Shown: positions 1-6,482 of the stretch, one piece after another
How positions within the stretch are numbered: position 1 is the stretch's first letter
Layout: each line of letters starts with the position of its first letter
Source: an uncultured Prochlorococcus sp.
GTDB lineage: Bacteria > Cyanobacteriota > Cyanobacteriia > PCC-6307 > Cyanobiaceae
Length of the DNA: 8,092 nt
Assembly: GCA_902600395.1 (NCBI GenBank)
Contig: CACKJL010000037.1
Coordinates: forward strand, 1-8,092
Reading direction: 5' to 3'
Position numbers and translations under genes: made by a program
The notes under the pieces: model-generated
What the model was told of the DNA's origin: nothing
What the model saw: only the letters and a program-made list of their open reading frames with translations
The model's database searches: none

Positions 1-522
1 TGGAAAAAGCATTAAAAAATGATATCCAATTTTACCTAATGAGTATTTCCCTAAATTATATAAAAATAAATTAAATTGACTGTAAAATATAATTTGTATG
101 AAGTTGTAAAATATTCCAGTTAAATGCATAGCTCCTATTGCTATAAATCCGTTTTTTAAAAAGTTTCCAACGTTTATTTTATTTCTATTATTTAAATTAT
201 CAATTATTTTGATTAATGGATATAAACCTAATAAATAACCAAAATTTGGAGTGAGCAAATAACCTAATGAACCTCCTTGGTGAAAGACAGGAAGTATAAA
301 TAATCCTAAAATTATATATATAGAAAATGCTCTGAAAACAACTTTTTTATGGAATATAAGTGTTAATAAAATTATGGTCGGAATTTGCCATGTGATAGGG
401 AACTCAAAGTTATTACTAGATTTATAGATAAAAGGTAGTGGAATATAAACAGGTAACATTGATGTTATTACTATTGATTGAAGACTAACCAGGATCTCAA
501 TTAATTTATAAAAATTGAGCAT
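1..522 (-). CDS. bioY: BioY-like membrane protein (putative biotin ECF-transporter S component), 3' end outside the window
   Basis: The frame is open from an ATG at 522 to the left edge, giving 174 residues with no stop, so the C-terminus is missing. The protein is strongly hydrophobic, with likely membrane segments near residues 14-33, 44-57, 60-80, 86-105, 122-147 and from about 165 on. The recognisable feature is a Gly-rich stretch at residues 81-99 (HQGGSLGYLLTPNFGYLLG). It resembles the BioY signature GG..G.L..P..GYL.G, which follows a Leu-Pro-Val-Phe motif (77-80 here). BioY proteins are substrate-binding integral membrane subunits that capture biotin, alone or with an EcfT/EcfA energising module; none is visible here. 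The ATG lies 15 bp after the stop of the upstream permease gene, so the two are probably co-transcribed with pyk. There is no clear ribosome binding site. Biotin specificity is inferred from the motif only. Confidence 0.75.
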   Translation of the reverse strand, partial: MLNFYKLIEILVSLQSIVITSMLPVYIPLPFIYKSSNNFEFPITWQIPTIILLTLIFHKKVVFRAFSIYIILGLFILPVFHQGGSLGYLLTPNFGYLLGLYPLIKIIDNLNNRNKINVGNFLKNGFIAIGAMHLTGIFYNFIQIIFYSQFNLFLYNLGKYSLGKIGYHFLMLFP

Positions 523-537
523 TATTACAAATTCTAT

Positions 538-1770
538 TTATAAACTTCTCAATGCAACAATTGGATCTAATTTAGAAGCTCTTTTTGCAGGTAAAACGCC
601 AAAGATTAAACCTATTGATCCTGAAATGATCATGGTAGAAAAAGTAGTTGTAATTCCTACTGAAGCAGGAAGTGGTGTTATCAGAGATAAAATAAAAACA
701 CCTGATAATCCTGTTGTTGTTCCAATTAATCCTCCAATTGTAGATAAAATCAATGCCTCAATCAAAAATTGAATTAATATATCTGACTGTTTAGCTCCTA
801 TCGCTTTTCTAAGTCCAATTTCTTCAGTCCTTTCACTTACAGAAACGAGCATAATATTCATGATTCCTATGCCTCCAACCACCAAAGATACTGCCCCAAT
901 ACCAGCCAATAAAAACGTTAGCCCACTGGTTATATTAGTCACTATATTCAATGCATCTTCTTGCGATCTAACCGCAAAGTCATCATCTCTGATTATTTTA
1001 TGTCTTTGCCTTAATAAGTTAGTAATCTGAAATTTAGCGGCACTAGTTGCATTTTTATTTATAGCTTCAACACTAATGAAGCTTAAACTTACTCCATATG
1101 TTGGGTCCTTCCCTGAAATCCTATTGACCATGGTGGTTAATGGAATATAAGCATTTTTGTCTTGATTACTTCCAAATACAGCACCTTTTGGTTTTAATAT
1201 TCCAATAATTTCATAAGTATGATCTTTAATTCTGATTTTTTCCCCAAGTGATGAAGAATTATCTTTGAAAAATTCGTCTTTAAGATCAGGACCTATTACT
1301 ACATAACTTCTTGCACTACTTATATCACTCTTAGATATAAATCTTCCCTTATCAACTTCAAAGCTTCTTACTTCAAGAAATTCAGGAGTAACTCCTGCAA
1401 TTGATATATTTAGACTTTTAGAATTTGACTGCACTATTTCGTTAGCAGAAATTTGAGGAGCAACTTTTTTAACTGTAGGTACTTGATTACTTATTGCTAG
1501 AGCATCTTCTAAAACAAGATTTTTAGGAAATGAAATACCTCTTCTTCTGGTGTCATTATTTCCAGGAACAATGAACAAAACATTTGCACCTAAATTACTT
1601 AATTGGTTTTTGGCTAATGTTTGAGCACCTCTTCCAAGCCCAACAAGTGTAATAACTGATGCATTTCCTATAATTATTCCCAACATTGTTAACGAACTTC
1701 TCAATTTGTTCGAAACTAAAGTTTTTGTGGCCATGCCTAAGGCTTCTTTTATTGAGATATTCCTAGACAT
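538..1770 (-). CDS. MacB/FtsX-type ABC transporter permease
   Basis: This 410-residue membrane protein has MacB-family architecture. A first transmembrane helix lies at about residues 24-45, just after an amphipathic N-terminus. A large extracytoplasmic MacB-type domain follows (about 46-280), then three C-terminal helices (about 283-307, 332-365, 376-394) forming the FtsX domain. Diagnostic motifs are the TMLGIIIG stretch (28-35), GGIGIMNIMLVSVSERTEEIGLRKAIGA (299-326) in the cytoplasmic loop that couples to the ATPase, and PAKRASKLDPIVALR near the C-terminus. Members act as dimers with a separate or fused ATPase to move peptides, lipoproteins or other envelope substrates by mechanotransmission. 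No ATPase domain is fused here and none is encoded nearby, so the partner must be elsewhere. The ATG overlaps the end of pyk by 8 bp, and a BioY-like gene follows after 15 bp. The substrate cannot be read from sequence; a DevC-like exporter subunit is an alternative label. Confidence 0.92.
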   Translation of the reverse strand: MSRNISIKEALGMATKTLVSNKLRSSLTMLGIIIGNASVITLVGLGRGAQTLAKNQLSNLGANVLFIVPGNNDTRRRGISFPKNLVLEDALAISNQVPTVKKVAPQISANEIVQSNSKSLNISIAGVTPEFLEVRSFEVDKGRFISKSDISSARSYVVIGPDLKDEFFKDNSSSLGEKIRIKDHTYEIIGILKPKGAVFGSNQDKNAYIPLTTMVNRISGKDPTYGVSLSFISVEAINKNATSAAKFQITNLLRQRHKIIRDDDFAVRSQEDALNIVTNITSGLTFLLAGIGAVSLVVGGIGIMNIMLVSVSERTEEIGLRKAIGAKQSDILIQFLIEALILSTIGGLIGTTTGLSGVFILSLITPLPASVGITTTFSTMIISGSIGLIFGVLPAKRASKLDPIVALRSL

Positions 1771-3556
1771 ATTTATATTTATCTAATGCATCATCATCAT
1801 CTTCAATTTGCCCCATGTATATAACACCTTCATTTAGCTGCAGTGTAATAAGGTCGCCGTTGCAAATTTGATGATCATTCATATTTTCTAAATTACAAAT
1901 TGTAGAAATCTTTTTATTATTTTTGTTAAACAAAGCATAAACATCATTTACATTTTGGTTCGTAACAATGCCGGCAATATTTTTACTCAGTGGAATTTTA
2001 TTCATTAATTCCTTCGGAACAAATAATATTTCTCCTGGGCAAATTAAGGACATGTCAAGATTGTTATTAATTATTCTTGCTTTACCAGTAACACCGATTT
2101 CCCCTATTGAAATTCCTCTTGATACAATCTTCCTTACTAAACCGACTTTTATTAAATCTGTAGAGCCGCTTATTCCAGTTAATGTACCTGCGGTTTGTAC
2201 TACTAAATCTCCTTGATTTAGGATTCCCATCTCCTGAGCAATTTGCATAGCTAAACTAAAAGTTTTTGCTGTTCTTTCATCATTTTTAACTACTATTGGA
2301 GTAACTCCCCAAACAAGTTGCAATCTTCTCGCTACACTTCTCTCTGTTGTAGTTGCCAAGATAGGTGTTGGTGGTCTGAATTTACTTACATTTCGAGCGG
2401 TAGAACCTGATTTAGTTAAAGGGATTATTGCTCCTGCATCAAGTTGTCTAGCTATATTACTTACTGCTGCACTAATAGCATTTGGGATCGTACTGGGTAA
2501 GTGGCTTTCAATAGCCTTAAGTGGATAATCCCTCTCAATTCTTCTTGCTATGGTTGCCATCGTTTCAACTGCCTCTACAGGATAATCGCCAACTGCAGTT
2601 TCGTTTGAAAGCATTACAGCATCTGTACCATCCAGAATTGCATTTGCAACATCACTAACTTCGGCCCTTGTTGGTCTTGGGTTAGAAGCCATAGAATCAA
2701 GCATTTGGGTCGCTGTAATTATTGGGATACCTAATGAATTAGCTTTTCTTATTAACTCCTTTTGTAAAAGAGGAACTTCTTCAGCAGGCATTTCAACTCC
2801 CAAATCACCTCTTGCAACCATAACCCCATCACATAAGGGTAATACTGTATCGATCTGATCAATTGCTTCAAATTTTTCTATTTTTGCGACTACAGGAGTT
2901 GAATGCCCATTTTTATTTATTAAATCTTTTATCTCATTTATATCGGATGGATTTCTTACGAAACTTAGTGCTATCCAATCAACTCCTTCAGATAAACCGA
3001 ATTTTAAATCCTCTTTATCTTTTTCTGTTAATGCTTTTACTGATAATTGAACATCTGGAAAATTAACACCTTTATTGTTTGAAAGAACCCCTCCTACAGT
3101 TACAAGACACTCCAAAAGATTAGCTTTTATATCTACTTTTTCTACAATCATTTCTATTTTCCCATCATCTAAAAGTATTCTTTTCCCTTCGCTAACTTCT
3201 TGAGAAAGTTTGTCGTAGGTAACATTTGCAATAGTATTTGTACATTCGACTTTATTTGATGTCAGTGTGAATTTATCGCCTTTTTTAACTTTTACTGGCC
3301 CATCTTTAAAGCGCCCTAATCGTATTTTAGGTCCTTGAAGATCTTGCAATATTCCAATATCTATATCTAACTTTTTTGATACTTCCCTTATGGTTTTTAT
3401 TCTCTCTGCATGATCTTTATGATCTCCATGTGAGAAATTTAATCTGAATGTTGTTACTCCAGCTTTAATTAAATTTGTAATTATTTCTTCAGATTGAGTT
3501 GCAGGGCCAATAGTTGCTACTATTTTTGTTCTTCTTTTTAAATCAATATTCGACAT
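1763..3556 (-). CDS. pyk: Pyruvate kinase with C-terminal PEP-utiliser-like extension
   Basis: Pyruvate kinase (phosphoenolpyruvate + ADP to pyruvate + ATP), cytoplasmic, last step of glycolysis; 597 residues. The catalytic core is intact: RRTKIVATIGPAT (8-20), RLNFSHG with Asn40 and Ser42, QDLQGPKIR with Asp72 (71-79), AKIEKFE with catalytic Lys225 and metal ligand Glu227, VARGDLGVEMP with Asp251 (247-257), and TATQMLDSM with Thr283. The B domain spans roughly 82-170 and the C-terminal allosteric alpha/beta domain about 355-478. A further domain (about 480-580) matches the PEP-utiliser mobile domain found at the end of cyanobacterial and Bacillus pyruvate kinases, which makes it longer than the 470-residue E. 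coli form. Its phosphohistidine motif is not visible. The protein ends in an acidic DDDD tail encoded by a GAT repeat. Lys77, where K+-dependent enzymes have Glu, suggests K+-independence. The ATG start lacks a clear Shine-Dalgarno; the stop overlaps the permease start. Confidence 0.97.
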   Translation of the reverse strand: MSNIDLKRRTKIVATIGPATQSEEIITNLIKAGVTTFRLNFSHGDHKDHAERIKTIREVSKKLDIDIGILQDLQGPKIRLGRFKDGPVKVKKGDKFTLTSNKVECTNTIANVTYDKLSQEVSEGKRILLDDGKIEMIVEKVDIKANLLECLVTVGGVLSNNKGVNFPDVQLSVKALTEKDKEDLKFGLSEGVDWIALSFVRNPSDINEIKDLINKNGHSTPVVAKIEKFEAIDQIDTVLPLCDGVMVARGDLGVEMPAEEVPLLQKELIRKANSLGIPIITATQMLDSMASNPRPTRAEVSDVANAILDGTDAVMLSNETAVGDYPVEAVETMATIARRIERDYPLKAIESHLPSTIPNAISAAVSNIARQLDAGAIIPLTKSGSTARNVSKFRPPTPILATTTERSVARRLQLVWGVTPIVVKNDERTAKTFSLAMQIAQEMGILNQGDLVVQTAGTLTGISGSTDLIKVGLVRKIVSRGISIGEIGVTGKARIINNNLDMSLICPGEILFVPKELMNKIPLSKNIAGIVTNQNVNDVYALFNKNNKKISTICNLENMNDHQICNGDLITLQLNEGVIYMGQIEDDDDALDKYKYV

Positions 3557-3617
3557 ATATAGATAATATTGCTAGATATAAATAAATTTACCATACCCAA
3601 AGTTAGTTATTTAAGTC
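3557..3617. promoter_or_regulatory. Divergent pyk / MazG-gene intergenic region
   Basis: This 61-bp, very AT-rich spacer separates the divergent starts of pyk (minus) and the MazG-like gene (plus), so it must hold both promoters unless they lie inside the genes. On the minus strand a TATTAT hexamer (3563-3568) sits only 6 bp before the pyk ATG; used as a -10 it would give a nearly leaderless mRNA, and no good -35 lies 17 bp upstream of it. On the plus strand there are several TATA-like stretches but no convincing -35/-10 pair. Neither start has a recognisable Shine-Dalgarno sequence. The regulatory role is inferred from gene orientation, not from a clear motif. Confidence 0.4.
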
Positions 3618-3947
3618 ATGGATTTTAAAACTTATCAGAAAAAAGCTAGAGAAACAGCACAATATCCAGATTTAGGTTCAAATAATATTTATCCAACTCT
3701 TGGTTTAGTGGGAGAGGCTGGTGAGGTGGCAGAAAAAGTGAAAAAGGTTTTAAGAGATAAAAATGGAATATTTGATAACGAATCAAGATTAGGTATTAAA
3801 AAAGAGTTAGGAGATGTTTTGTGGTATATATCAAATCTTTGTACAGAATTAAATTTCAATTTAGAGGATGTTGCATTACAAAACCTTGAAAAATTAAAAT
3901 TAAGAGCTGCAAAAGGCAAGATAAGAGGTTCTGGAGATGATAGATAA
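3618..3947 (+). CDS. MazG-like NTP pyrophosphohydrolase, single domain
   Basis: This 109-residue all-alpha protein belongs to the MazG nucleotide pyrophosphohydrolase family, whose members hydrolyse (d)NTPs to NMP and pyrophosphate using Mg2+. The metal-binding pattern is visible as two acidic helices: VGEAGEVAEK (31-40, Glu33, Glu36, Glu39) and KKELGDVLWY (61-70, Glu63, Asp66), which fits the ExxE-(12-28)-ExxD rule. A C-terminal helix with NLEKLKLRAAKGKIRG (89-104) is also typical. It has one domain, unlike the two-domain ~260-residue E. coli MazG, and resembles the short house-cleaning or phage-type forms. It is monocistronic here, divergent from pyk and convergent with the YggT-family gene, with 2 bp between the two stop codons. 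The ATG at 3618 is preceded by no clear ribosome binding site. The exact substrate (canonical versus damaged nucleotides, or ppGpp) cannot be inferred. Confidence 0.9.
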   Translation: MDFKTYQKKARETAQYPDLGSNNIYPTLGLVGEAGEVAEKVKKVLRDKNGIFDNESRLGIKKELGDVLWYISNLCTELNFNLEDVALQNLEKLKLRAAKGKIRGSGDDR

Positions 3948-3949
3948 AT

Positions 3950-4228
3950 TCAGCTATAACCTAAGCTTGCATACTGGAGATTTGTAATTAAATTTTGAAT
4001 AACATTTAAAAGTAAAAAAGCTAACAAAGATGAAATATCAAATCCACCTATTGGAGGAATAATACCTCTAAAAATGTTTAAATAAGGATCTGTGATAGAA
4101 GTTAATGCAGATAAAACACCGTTACTCCAATCAATACCTGGAAACCATGTCAGTAAAATTCTTATTATTAATATGAAAGAATAAATTGATAAAGTTTGAC
4201 CCAGAACTGCAAAAATCTCAGATAACAT
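3950..4228 (-). CDS. YggT/YlmG (Ycf19-like) family membrane protein
   Basis: This small 92-residue protein has two transmembrane helices (about residues 5-29 and 62-85) separated by a loop with the YggT family signature: IIRILLTWFP (21-30) followed by DPYLNIFRGIIPPIGGFDISSLLAFLLL (47-74). YggT/YlmG proteins occur in bacteria, cyanobacteria and plastids (Ycf19). In cyanobacteria and chloroplasts YlmG has been linked to nucleoid or cell-division organisation, but its biochemical activity is not established. It is the last gene of the ilvA-scpB cluster, starting 38 bp after the scpB stop, and it converges on the MazG-like gene. There is no Shine-Dalgarno close to the ATG; an AGGA lies about 25 nt upstream, too far to help. 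Length and topology match the single-unit members of the family. Confidence 0.9.
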   Translation of the reverse strand: MLSEIFAVLGQTLSIYSFILIIRILLTWFPGIDWSNGVLSALTSITDPYLNIFRGIIPPIGGFDISSLLAFLLLNVIQNLITNLQYASLGYS

Positions 4229-4266
4229 TATGTTGTCGTAATTTAATACATCCTAACATTTACTTA

Positions 4267-4728
4267 TTATTGCTGCTTATTGTTACCACTTCCTATATTT
4301 GAGAGATATTCATTACTTACTGCAAAAGTTTGAAAAAACTTTTCAGATAATGATAGCCAATATGATCTACCATCTTTTTGCTTCCGTTTGACGATGAATT
4401 TCTTTTCTAATAATTCTTTAATATGATCATAAGCACCTGAACCACGAAGAAGTATGAGGTCCGATTGCAGGATCTTTTTTTTGATCGCAATAGTTGCCAA
4501 TGTCCTTAATTCGGATGTTTTCAAATCAGAAGGAAGTAAATCATCGACGAATTCATTAAGACTAGATTTTAGTTCGAGAGAAAAACTATTATTAACTGCA
4601 TTTAATTCAATAGCTGAGTTGGGATTAGAGTATTTATTTTTTAGATCTTTAATTGCATCATTTATTGAGTTTATATCAGAATTAGTAATTTCTGAAAGAT
4701 CTTTTTTTGTTATTGGTCTGCCTTTCAA
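4267..4728 (-). CDS. scpB: Segregation and condensation protein B (ScpB); true start probably upstream
   Basis: ScpB is the winged-helix partner of the kleisin ScpA in the bacterial SMC condensin complex that compacts and segregates chromosomes. The clearest match is LLPSDLKTSELRTLATIAIKKKILQSDLILLRGSGAYDHIKELLEKKFI (64-112), the second winged-helix region of ScpB, followed by a GRSYWLSLSEKFFQTF stretch (120-135) that corresponds to the conserved Tyr...Thr-x-x-Phe end of the family. The conventional start available is a TTG at 4728, giving 153 residues. However, the same frame stays open to a stop at 4834-4836, and the codons just upstream (4729-4755) encode TKVEAVLYL. Joined to KGRPIT this is the normal ScpB N-terminus (I-E-A-L-L-F-x-x-G-x-P-L). 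That stretch contains no ATG, GTG or TTG in frame. The gene follows ilvA closely and precedes the YggT-family gene. scpA is not in the window. Confidence 0.9.
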   Translation of the reverse strand: MKGRPITKKDLSEITNSDINSINDAIKDLKNKYSNPNSAIELNAVNNSFSLELKSSLNEFVDDLLPSDLKTSELRTLATIAIKKKILQSDLILLRGSGAYDHIKELLEKKFIVKRKQKDGRSYWLSLSEKFFQTFAVSNEYLSNIGSGNNKQQ

Positions 4729-4839
4729 ATATAGAACAGCTTCAACTTTAGTAACTAGATCTATATCAGTTATTGGCGTGGTATTTAGATCAGATTGATT
4801 GATTTTAATTACCGAAATCTTTCCTAATTTACCTTAAAT

Positions 4840-6381
4840 TTAATCTGATGCACCAAGGAATAATCTATATGTATCGTTTTGAGTTTCATCCCAGAATTTA
4901 TAACCTAGAATTCTTACAAAATTATTCCACTCTAAAATCTCATTTTTCTCAATCAAAACTCCAATAACAATTTTTCCTACATCAGCTCCATAATTCCTGT
5001 AGTGAAATACGCTTATAGACCAATTAGATTTCATATTATTTAAGAAGTTTATTAATGCGCCTGGCCTTTCAGGAAACTCAAATCTGTATAAAAGTTCAAT
5101 AAAGTTTCTATATTCCATCTCTTTAAAATCCCTTGGTAATCTTCCACCTACCATATGTCTGAGATGATTTTTAGATAATTCATCATCACTTATGTCAATA
5201 AATGAGTACTCAGAATTTTTAAATACATTTAATAGATTTTTTTTATCATTTAAACCATAGACTTGAACCCCTACAAAGATCTGTGCATTCTTTGAATTTG
5301 ACATCCTATAGCTAAATTCAGTTAAATTTCTATTATCAAGTAACTTACAAAAATCAATTAGACTACCAGCACGTTCAGGAATTTCAACAGCCATCATTAC
5401 TTCTTTACACTCTCCAAGTTCTGCTCTTTCTGCTACAAATCTAAGCCTCTCAAAATTCATATTTGCACCACATGCAATCGCAACCATTTTTCTATTTGAA
5501 TGATTCGAATTTAAAATATCTTTTTTCATTCCCGCTATTGATAAGGCACCTGCGGGCTCTAGTATTGATCTAGTATCCTCAAAAACATCTTTTATAGCAG
5601 CACAGATTTCATCAGTGTTAACCCTAATCATCTTATCTATATATTTTCTACCAATATCAAAAGTATTTTTACCAATTTTTTTAACTGCCACTCCGTCTGC
5701 AAATTGACCTACAGAAGATAGTTCCACAATTTTTTCTTCTTCCAAAGATCTCGTCATAGCGTCAGCATCTTCTGGTTCTACACCAATTATTTTTACTTCA
5801 GGCCATACTTTTTTAAGGTATAAGGATATACCTGATATCAATCCCCCACCACCTACAGCAATATAAATTGCATAAGGTTTTTCCTTAAGCTGCTGTTCAA
5901 GTTCTATAGCTATAGTTCCTTGTCCAGCTATTACTTCTGGATCATCAAAGGGATGAATAAAGCATAAATTTCTTTCTTGGCTAATCCTTATTGCCTCTTT
6001 GTAAGTTTCATCATAGTTATCGCCATATAATATAACTTTTGCTTTTAAATTTTTTACTGCATTAACTTTTACTAGAGGTGTGGTAATGGGCATTAATATA
6101 GTTGCTTGGCAATTTAACTTAAGGGCACTAAGTGCCACCCCTTGTGCATGATTACCAGCACTAGAGGTAATTACTCCCTGAGCAAGCTGTGAATTTGTGA
6201 GCTTACTCATTTTGTTATATGCACCTCTTATTTTGAATGAAAATACATCCTGAAGATCTTCTCTTTTTAGAAAAACTTCATTATTAAGTGTATTACTTAA
6301 ATTATGAGCTTTCTCTAGTGGTGTTTTTTTTGCAACTTCATAGACTTCAGCTTGAAGTATTTTTTCAAAATAATCATTCAT
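4840..6381 (-). CDS. ilvA: Threonine ammonia-lyase (threonine deaminase), biosynthetic, with two ACT-like domains
   Basis: PLP-dependent threonine deaminase, converting L-threonine to 2-oxobutanoate and ammonia, the first committed step of isoleucine synthesis. It has 513 residues, essentially the E. coli IlvA length. The PLP lysine is Lys50 in FSFKIRGAYN (47-56). SSAGNHAQG (73-81) contacts the substrate and cofactor, VGGGGLISG (176-184) is the phosphate-binding loop, and AIACGANMN (301-309) closes the fold. The C-terminal third holds two ACT-like regulatory repeats, each opening with a similar motif: MAVEIPERAGSLIDFCKLL (330-348) and LYRFEFPERPGALINFLNNM (431-450). This doublet marks the biosynthetic, isoleucine-inhibited form, as opposed to the short catabolic TdcB. 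It begins the ilvA-scpB-YggT minus-strand cluster and is divergent from dxs. The ATG follows an AT repeat with no Shine-Dalgarno. No attenuator or leader peptide is apparent in the 117-bp upstream spacer. Confidence 0.97.
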   Translation of the reverse strand: MNDYFEKILQAEVYEVAKKTPLEKAHNLSNTLNNEVFLKREDLQDVFSFKIRGAYNKMSKLTNSQLAQGVITSSAGNHAQGVALSALKLNCQATILMPITTPLVKVNAVKNLKAKVILYGDNYDETYKEAIRISQERNLCFIHPFDDPEVIAGQGTIAIELEQQLKEKPYAIYIAVGGGGLISGISLYLKKVWPEVKIIGVEPEDADAMTRSLEEEKIVELSSVGQFADGVAVKKIGKNTFDIGRKYIDKMIRVNTDEICAAIKDVFEDTRSILEPAGALSIAGMKKDILNSNHSNRKMVAIACGANMNFERLRFVAERAELGECKEVMMAVEIPERAGSLIDFCKLLDNRNLTEFSYRMSNSKNAQIFVGVQVYGLNDKKNLLNVFKNSEYSFIDISDDELSKNHLRHMVGGRLPRDFKEMEYRNFIELLYRFEFPERPGALINFLNNMKSNWSISVFHYRNYGADVGKIVIGVLIEKNEILEWNNFVRILGYKFWDETQNDTYRLFLGASD

Positions 6382-6409
6382 ATATATATTTTTAGCATTA
6401 ATTATTAAT

Positions 6410-6438
6410 CTAATAAAACATTACATGATCTATTTCAA
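6410..6438 (-). promoter_or_regulatory. Candidate ilvA promoter
   Basis: On the minus strand a TTGAAA -35-like hexamer (6433-6438) is followed after 17 bp by TATTAG (6410-6415), a weak -10. A T9 run lies directly upstream, at 6437-6445. Predicted transcription would start around 6403, leaving a leader of about 20 nt before the ATG. This is motif inspection in AT-rich DNA, so chance matches are likely. Confidence 0.35.
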
Positions 6439-6453
6439 AAAAAAATACTCATT

Positions 6454-6482
6454 TTGCACCTCGGCGTTTTAGATTATATAGA
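6454..6482 (+). promoter_or_regulatory. Candidate dxs promoter with very short leader
   Basis: On the plus strand TTGCAC (6454-6459) and TATAGA (6477-6482) are separated by exactly 17 bp, a good sigma-70-type pair; an overlapping TATATA (6475-6480) is an alternative -10 at 15 bp spacing. An A9 tract (6437-6445) lies just upstream, where an UP-like element would be. Transcription would start near 6489, only about 10 nt before the dxs ATG at 6499, and no Shine-Dalgarno is present. The spacer contains a GC-rich patch (about 6456-6466) that stands out from the surrounding AT-rich sequence. Confidence 0.45.

Noticed and set aside
515..772. Plus-strand open frame of 85 codons at the end of the permease gene and the start of the BioY-like gene
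   Set aside because: It lies antisense to the conserved C-terminal FtsX domain of the permease, has biased composition derived from that gene and resembles no family I know.
1968..3066. Two plus-strand open frames (1968-2216 and 2863-3066) antisense to pyk
   Set aside because: Both are mirror frames of conserved pyruvate kinase coding sequence; neither has a start context or recognisable domain.
3689..3919. Minus-strand open frame opposite the MazG-like gene
   Set aside because: It is antisense to the catalytic helices of a clear MazG protein and shows no independent coding signal.
3948..3968. AGCT...AGCT near-palindrome at the convergent gene junction as a terminator
   Set aside because: The arms are only 4-5 bp with an 8-bp loop and no following T-run, so it is too weak to call.
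4454..4798. Plus-strand open frame of 114 codons opposite scpB
   Set aside because: It is antisense to the conserved winged-helix coding region of scpB; its length is explained by the AT-rich mirror frame.
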